DNA of 64,000 nt from Monocercomonoides exilis (Eukaryota; Preaxostyla; Oxymonadida; Polymastigidae). Numbering within the stretch: the stretch's first letter is position 1; each line of letters opens with the position of its first letter. The stretch covers positions 181,001 through 245,000 of the forward strand of contig LSRY02000025.1 of NCBI GenBank assembly GCA_001643675.2, in the 5' to 3' direction. The notes under the pieces are model-generated. The model did no database searches, had not been told where the DNA came from, and saw nothing but the letters and a program-made list of their open reading frames with translations. Shown one piece after another: positions 57,273 through 64,000 of this stretch. Both the position numbers and the translations under genes were made by a program.

Positions 57273-58153
57273 CTATTTCATTACAACACTTTCATAAGTT
57301 GGAATCATATACTTTATATTGATAAATGCATCAGGTCCTAAAAAAATCAACCGAATAAAAATTCACATCAAACAGATTACAAATAGAATATTGAAAATTC
57401 AGCATTAAATAAAGAGAGTAATTCTAACCTCCGTTGATTTCAAAAAGTTCCAATGTTTCTTGTATTAAATCTCCCAAGTTCATTCGCTTTCTTTGACTAA
57501 ATTCCATAGAATCACCAAGATTTGCTAATATAAATATATAAACGCACAAATCAAATAAAGAGCACTCAATAAAACTTTTAAAAAAACAAACCATTTGAAG
57601 ATTTGAATAAATTAAACACTGGCAAGATTTGACGGTAATATGGAACAAGAGTTTCTCCGATCATACTTCCAGAAGTTACAAGCTTTTGTAGTACAATTAA
57701 TGTTCTGGAAATGATTTCCGGGTTACGAGTGTTTAAAGCAGTTTTAATCGGAATAATCAACTGTGGAATAACTGGAAGTATTTTCCCTCCACCTTTGTCA
57801 AGCATATCATTCACTCCTTGTAATGCAAGCATACGATATGGTTCTTCAGTTTCTCTCAATCCATCAAAGAAAATTGGCAAAAAATGATGATAGTCCAACT
57901 CTTCTGGGGCGTATTTCCATAAAATCGCTCCACCTGAAGCTTTATGCTCAACAGCAATAGGCAAATCACCTCTATCATAAAATCTCCTAAATTCAGTTGG
58001 AGGCATTTTTCTAATAGCCTTTGCCTTTGCCGGAGGAGGTCCTTTTGGAACATCTTTTGTTACAACTTTCTTTCCTTCTTTCAACGAAGAAGAAAGAGTC
58101 ACAGCACGCGTTGATCCTATAACAGGATCGAATGATGGGGATCTCATCGACAT
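57273..58153 (-). CDS. PACRG: Parkin co-regulated gene protein (PACRG)
   Basis: There are three exons: 57592-58153, 57429-57524 and 57273-57337. The introns are 67 and 91 nt, GT-AG, and both restore the family reading exactly. The protein is 240 residues, close to the usual 240-300. Family motifs are clear: [12 protein letters not shown] near residue 60, [58 protein letters not shown] and the last-exon [14 protein letters not shown], then Lys-TAG as expected. PACRG is a helical repeat protein that pairs with FAP20 in the inner junction joining A- and B-tubules of axonemal doublets, so the organism has flagella. The N-terminus is Ser-rich and divergent, as usual. It lies head-to-tail after the permease gene on the same strand, about 1.5 kb apart. 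Confidence 0.96.
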
Positions 58154-59683
58154 TTAAGATATATATCTCGATGAATGAAAATGTTATTCAATTTTTTAAC
58201 TCTCACCCTTTATACTTTTTTGAAAATATCGTGATTTTTCCATAAGTCTTTTAATCACACAATAACATCAAATAAGATGCATTTGAACAATAATAAGCAG
58301 AAAAAGTGTTTTTCGATAATACATATGGTTATGATCAAAATTGAGTATGTAGAATAATTTCATTTTCACTATAATAACAATTGAAAATTATTTTTCTCAT
58401 CACCAATTGCTATTTTAGTGAAAAAATTGAAGAAAAAAGCAAAAGATGGAGAAATGCATGAACTTTTCTGAATTATTTAGAGAGGAGTATTCAAACAAAT
58501 AAATGATTATTTTTCATGCTTTGTTTCCAATAACATAAAATTTTGAATGAAAGAAAAACAGAATGAAAAAAACAAAGCCTGCTCTGACTTTTATGAAACG
58601 AATCAATGCTATTTTCAATTTGTTAGTATACATCTCTCTCTTTCTCAACACATTAATTATAATTCTTTTTTCTTTTTGAAAGCATTTTTATCGCTAAGCT
58701 TAATGGCAAAAAAAATTTTTTTTCCAAAATTAATAAATTCTTTTTGAATTATTCGTTTTGAAAAGGTTACAGCAGCTTTGCTAATCTGAATGCATGCACA
58801 CAATAGGAAAAAAAATCAGAAAATGAAAATTTCATTGCTAAAACGTAAAAAAATGCACCTAAAGAAAAATTTAAATTACAGAAGCACTGCAAACGTTATT
58901 CAACACCCAAATACTCGCAGAAATAATGTATTTGGAAATCCATAATACAAATACACAAATCAAAAAATTACAAAACTGAAAAAAAAAAAAAAAAGAATTG
59001 AATTACAAATTTAAACATAAATTCCAAAGAAAAAAAGAAAATAAATAAATTCTTTTGCTCCCCTCAAATAACATTCAGGACTTTGGACAAAGATTCGAAA
59101 ATAACAATCATCTCTCATATGAACTAAAATACTATAAAAAATATAAAATCGAAAGAAAAACAAACACTTAAAGATTGAAAAGGATAAAAATCAATATTTT
59201 TACAAAGCTATAAACAATTCTATTGAAAAATCAAATGAAAAAATGAAAGAAAGAATAAGTGAAAAAAAAAAGATAACATTTCCTAACTTTTAAAAACAAA
59301 AATTTCAAAACATTTTCATAAAACATAAAACAAATTGATGAATTAGGAAAGGGAAAAAAAAAAAAAAAAGAAAAAGAAAAAGAAAAAAATTATCAACATA
59401 AACATCAATTTAATTCAATTCAAATACAAACATGAAAATAAAATATCAACATAAAAAGCAAAGGCGGAATTACATTCAAACACATTTCATACAAACACCA
59501 AATTAGAAAGGTTTAAAAAGAAAAGAAAAGAAAAGAAAAGAAAAGAAAAGAAAAGAAAAGAAAAAAATTAAGAAAGGAAGCAAAAAGAAAACCTCTTAAC
59601 ATTTACCTCCAACTAAATAAATAAAGAAAAAAAAATGACCCAATTATCATTTGACTAATACGTCTCCATATGTCGCTGCTCTA
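58154..59683. other. AT-rich intergenic region with A-rich runs
   Basis: The region lies between the PACRG start and the permease stop. It contains A runs (58980-58994 and 59349-59364) and an AAAAG microsatellite at 59515-59567. No gene is supported; the short ORF near 58547-58747 is low-complexity. Confidence 0.5.
59515..59567. repeat. (AAAAG)n microsatellite
   Basis: About nine AAAAG units end in an A7 run. It is non-coding, in the 3' flank of the permease gene. Confidence 0.9.
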
Positions 59684-62600
59684 TCACAGCGATCTCATGC
59701 AATCTGCAATCTGAAGCTGTCCCAGATACGCCAGTGGAGTGGAAGTTGACATATAACCCAACAGCACAGAGATCAACACAAACGCAATCAGCGTGATATA
59801 AGGGAAATAGAAAGAAGTAACATCCAAAAACAGCATTTTCATCATCTGAGAAGATAGCATATACGACAAAATCATCCCTGAGATCACCCCCATCACCGCT
59901 GCTGTCATCACCAGGATAAACGCCTCTTCAATATACACCCGCCGCACCTGGAATTTAGATAAACCCATCGACCGCATCATCCCGTAGTCCCTTATGGATG
60001 ACAGCACATTTGATGTCATCGCAGCTACCAATGAACATTCCCCAAGAAAACTGATCAGAACCGCCAGGAGCGAAAACGAGACTTGCATCAAAGTGATGAT
60101 TAGATTCAGAGTTTTGTCAAATTTCTTTTTCGACCACACATCCACATGCAAATTGGGGTTGTTTCCTTCACCTGTGCTAAACTCTGCAATTGCAGATGCT
60201 TCATCATAACTCAAAGATGACTCGATTCCAAACAGCTTTCCAAGCCAACTGCTTCTGAACACGTCAAACAACGAAGCAACTCCATTCCTCTCTTTCTTCT
60301 CATTCAACATGAAACTTTCAAAATCTGAATGAAACATTATTGTGTCATTTGCATCACTATTTCCATGTGAATCAATGAATTCAATCGGATCAGCCGTAAA
60401 TCCATTCACAGCAGCTGATAAAAACGACGATGAAAGAGAACTTGTCACATTCGTCTTATTTCTACTCAAAAATATATTCTCCAGGCTGTCAATTCTCGAA
60501 GATGATGCTCCCTTTTTGTATTTCACTTTGATGTCTGAAATGCACATGTCATCAAATGCAGGGGAGGAAAACGCACCATTAATGCTAGAAATAGCTTCAG
60601 ACATCACAGGAAATGAAACAGGCAGCTGGCGCTGTGGTGACATTGTCCCGATTTCGACGCTCACAGCTGGGACATATTTCGCAACTGCTCCGATTGTTAT
60701 GTTTTGGAATATCGATGACACGGAAACAACATCTGATCCTGTTTTTGTCACTTCATTCTCTTTTCCCCCTGCCTCACTTTCTTCTTCATTGAAAAGTGTG
60801 TTCGAGTAGAAATGTTGATAATATGCTGCATTTGTGCTCAGATTCTTCTTCAGCACAAACCTGTCCCCTAAACCAGCCCCTTGCTGCTTCTGGAAGTCCC
60901 TCGACACAACACCTATCGGAGCATCGAAGTAGCTCGCATACATTTGCTTGATTACATCATCTCCTGTCATCTCCTTTCTATCATTCAGCGACTCCCCCAC
61001 ACGCCACGTGCTCTCAAACGTGGCAGCTTTGAAGTTCGGGGGCAATGCCACAAGATCATACGAACTCTGATGCGACCTCCCTCTGTTCGTAAGCATCACC
61101 GTCGCATCTCTTCCTCCCTGCTGTTCCGACAGAGGGCAGCTTGTATACCCCACAGCCTCCACCACATCGCTGTACTCATTCAACACTGATATCAACTCCT
61201 CTGCATCTTGAATTCTGAACCCCATCGAACTGACGTTCGCTGTGAATAGTGGGGGAGGGAAAAACACCGACCCGTTCCAGTTCTCGTACTTCTGGTACAT
61301 CAAAGCCGGGATCTGCGAAACCGCCTTTAAGTTCAAGTCACACCCAAACATCTGATATTCACTCGCACGCATAGACTCAATCACAGTGTTTGAAAGCACA
61401 TCCATGAAAAACACGAAGCACAAGATCAGCGCAAACATCAGCGTCGTCCCTCTGTTCCGCAGCCGGTGTTTGCTCATGTTCCTCTGCGCCATCGTTCTCA
61501 CTGCAGACTTCTCCCAAAAGAGCAGCACAGTTGACACGATTAACTCAAACACATACTCGAAGTTCATACACAGCAGCACCAGCGCAACCATGATGCATAT
61601 CACCAGCACCACCAAAATGACCATCATCACCAAGTTATTCCCCGACACCAGCGAATATGGGAACAGAACATAAATCGCCCCGCCAAACACAGTCAGAATC
61701 ACTCCATCCACAAGCAGAGTGAGAGATGAATTCACAGAGTCACTCCGTTCGATGGTGACAAGAACAGCAGATGCATTTGTGTGCTGCACATCGATCGAGT
61801 CGTGCAGATTCATCGACAGCGCTGTGCGGATTGGGAAGAACGAGGCAACAAGAGTCGCACCGATCACAACTAAGACCGTAACAATCACAGACCACGGAGA
61901 CAGTTTCCAGCTTATCGTCAAGTCAGCCATTTTTTTGAACAGCGCCATCACCCCTACGTTTATCCCTTGTGCTCCAGCAACCCCAAAAACAACCCCTGGC
62001 ACGGCAAACATCAGCCCTTGTATCACAACCAGCATCGCCACTCCGCACCGTCCCATGCCATGCACCCGCATCATCCCCAGCTCGTATGCCCGCCCTTCGA
62101 CAGACCGCTGGATCTGTGAGTAGATAATCAGCACAGTTATCACCATCACCATCACAATCAGCATCCCTGCTGAGATGAGGCTCATTGAGTCTTGTGAGGA
62201 GCTCTTTGTCACCAGAGGGGATAAAACTGCGTCGAGATCACTGAAACAAAGGGCGTACATGACATTCATCGACCAGGAGTTGAGTTGGCTGAAAAGGAAT
62301 GAATAGAATTTTCACATTAAAAATTTTAATAAAAAAATATAAAAATAAGATAAATAAAGAAAATACAATAAAATACAATAAAATACAATAAAATACAATA
62401 AAATACAATAAAATACAATAAAATACAATAAAAACGAAAAAAATATAAAATAAAAATGAGCCATTTTGAAAATCCATCAATGAAATAACAATCACTACAC
62501 ACTTGTAAATAGCGTTTGTATCTGCCTGTAAATATGTCTTGTTTTTAGGCACCTGATAAGTGCATGCAAGTTGAGTGGCATATTCATTCAATTTAGCCTC

Positions 62601-64000
62601 TAAAAATAACTCTTTACGAATAATTGACAAAACCATTGGAGGAAAATTCTCGACAAGCTTTGGTTAAAAAAAAAAGAAAGATAAAGAAAAAGAATGGAAA
62701 ATTGCAGAGAGGTACAACATTTATTCATATTTTCAAGGAATTTTTAACAATATAAACAATAATAATAAATTCAATATAATAATAAATATTATAATGAAAA
62801 AAATATCACAAAACAAACATGCTCCCACAAATTGTCCATCTCAGCGTAAACATTTGGATAACGCGAACTGCTTTCAGATGCAACGACCTTAACATGCAAT
62901 ACCAAACACAAAAGCACAAATCACGAAAATGGCAAATCATTATCACGATTTTTGATGAAATGTTTGCATGATAAAAAAAGAAAAAAATTTTATTTTATAA
63001 ATTAGAAAGCCAAATAAATAAAGAATATTCATTATAACGTTTAATTTCAAACCTCTGCAACTTCAAAAGGAACTGAAAAATTCTCAAGCAACTTCACAAC
63101 CTCAAGAATTCGTCTCGACTCATATTTCTTTGCAACATCATACGCTATCGGAGAAATTCGAGTCATGTTCAATGATAAATGTATAACATTTCCCGGACTG
63201 ATAACACGTGTGCCAGAAGTCGAAGAAACAACAACAACTTTTCCTTTCGGTATAGTATCAAAATGACTCTTCCAGCCGAGGTCATATTGTTCCTGCATAT
63301 AGGAAATTCAGCGTATTTGTTCCAAAATATAGAACATTTTGAACAACAATGTTCAATAAAGACACGCAAAGGTCAATTTTGAAAACTTTTAAAATACTTT
63401 AATAATTAGTTATTAGCACACCTCAAGCAAGCTATGAATTGCATAAAAGTTGCATTGCTCACTTTTATCATTCAAGTTCATAGAAACATTTGAAAATAAA
63501 CGTGGTGTGCACATCGAAAGCTGTGCAAATGAAAATTCTCGATTATTTTTTTCTTCACAACATAAAAAAAAAACAGCAAACATCTTTCCCAAGTGGATCA
63601 AGAATTTCTTTTGCAAGAGTACCATTCAGACCCATTGTTTCTGTCTGATTCCTTGGGGTGATCGTCAAATCAGGGTTTCCAAAAAACTGACCAGACATCA
63701 AATACTTCAATTCTGGCTGTCTTGAAAGCAGATTCAATACGATAGGGATAAACAAGCTCACAAGAAAACATCTATCAAACGCAAAAATATTATTTGTAAA
63801 ACCAATGACAAGTCACAACAAACCCTAAAACCCCCCAACAAAAACTACATTTGTGATGTTTCATCTCTCTCCAACTTTGCGACAAATAAAAGCGAAAATA
63901 CGCGCACGAAACTTGACATTGATTCTTCCTTTTTTTGACGGGAACATACAGGGACATAGCTTCTTGCAATTCTTTGTGAAAAATGTGATTTTCAATTAAT
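59684..64000 (-). CDS. FtsX/MacB-type permease, six visible exons (5' end beyond window)
   Basis: Exons in coding order are 63824 to beyond 64000, 63582-63771, 63422-63520, 63053-63292, 62503-62657 and 59684-62288. The introns are 52, 61, 129, 395 and 214 nt, all GT-AG and all frame-consistent. About 1,155 residues are visible. The first visible exon holds a basic stretch before WREMKHHKCSFC and the first membrane segment. A large non-membrane domain follows. Two FtsX-type membrane units are seen: one with ELGMMRVHGMGRCGV after a long hydrophobic segment, the other near the C-terminus with RDYGMMRSMGLSKFQVRRVY, each with several helices. Bacterial relatives act with an ABC ATPase in lipoprotein, peptide or division-related transport. 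Eukaryotic copies are known in some protists, with roles unknown. No ATPase is nearby. Whether it sits in the plasma or an internal membrane cannot be told. Confidence 0.87.
62361..62430. repeat. 10-bp tandem repeat in a permease intron
   Basis: Seven perfect units of AAATACAATA lie inside the 214-nt intron of the permease gene (62289-62502). They account for a third of that intron. Confidence 0.95.

Noticed and set aside
62361-62430. CRISPR-like array
   Set aside because: The 10-bp units are directly adjacent with no spacers and sit in a spliceosomal intron; this is a plain tandem repeat.
3-64000. Alternative genetic code with TAA/TAG as Gln
   Set aside because: Four ORFs of 1,880-3,220 codons use only CAA/CAG for Gln, and PACRG stops with TAG exactly at the family's C-terminus.

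Overview
The window looks like a nuclear contig of a flagellated, intron-bearing protist. The best fit is an oxymonad of the Preaxostyla, close to Monocercomonoides; this is an inference from gene content that could not be searched here. Supporting points are: spliceosomal GT-AG introns of about 52 to 395 nt in PACRG, an FtsX-type permease and other genes; a TAF1-like TFIID subunit; a flagellar PACRG gene; giant beta-helix surface proteins; and a duplicated helical protein family that I associate with oxymonads. The standard genetic code fits: four ORFs of 1,880 to 3,220 codons lack in-frame TAA and TAG, and PACRG ends with TAG exactly where the family ends. Non-coding DNA is very AT-rich.

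Layout. Positions 3-5651 (+) hold the C-terminal part of a TAF1-like protein with a zinc knuckle and one bromodomain. Positions 6213-8590 (-) hold a frameshifted beta-helix membrane protein. Positions 8591-11445 are AT-rich DNA with a foldback element (8985-9747) and a tRNA-Lys (10879-10951). Positions 11446-21486 (-) encode a two-exon protein of about 3,317 residues made largely of Ser-rich and Glu/Arg-rich low complexity. Positions 21725-42571 are a duplication- and transposon-rich zone. It holds an inverted copy of a membrane-anchor cassette, a (TTTTA)n microsatellite, an intact and a broken member of one helical family, a GC-rich decayed gene, a TA-flanked pogo/mariner-like transposon with a broken transposase (29101-31134), a near-perfect palindromic MITE (31624-32622), and a 2,405-residue beta-helix protein (35354-42571).

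Positions 43069-45985 contain a broken beta-helix gene between imperfect TA-flanked inverted repeats. Positions 46172-54781 encode a 2,869-residue beta-helix receptor whose cytoplasmic end resembles a protein kinase C-lobe without catalytic motifs. A second large palindrome (55504-57041) follows, then PACRG (57273-58153, -) and a six-exon FtsX/MacB-type permease (59684 to beyond 64000, -).

The main theme is a family of giant single-pass beta-helix surface proteins. They share an ectodomain plan of Gly-Gly-Ala/Met motifs and recurring CG...PC.T module starts, but end in different cytoplasmic tails: coiled coil, basic or Ser/Pro-rich, or pseudokinase. Two further copies are broken, and one consists only of the membrane anchor, tail and 3' flank. 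This pattern is compatible with recombination of anchor and tail cassettes in a transposon-rich neighbourhood. PACRG serves the axoneme, TAF1 serves basal transcription, and the permease is a membrane protein with no visible link to the others.
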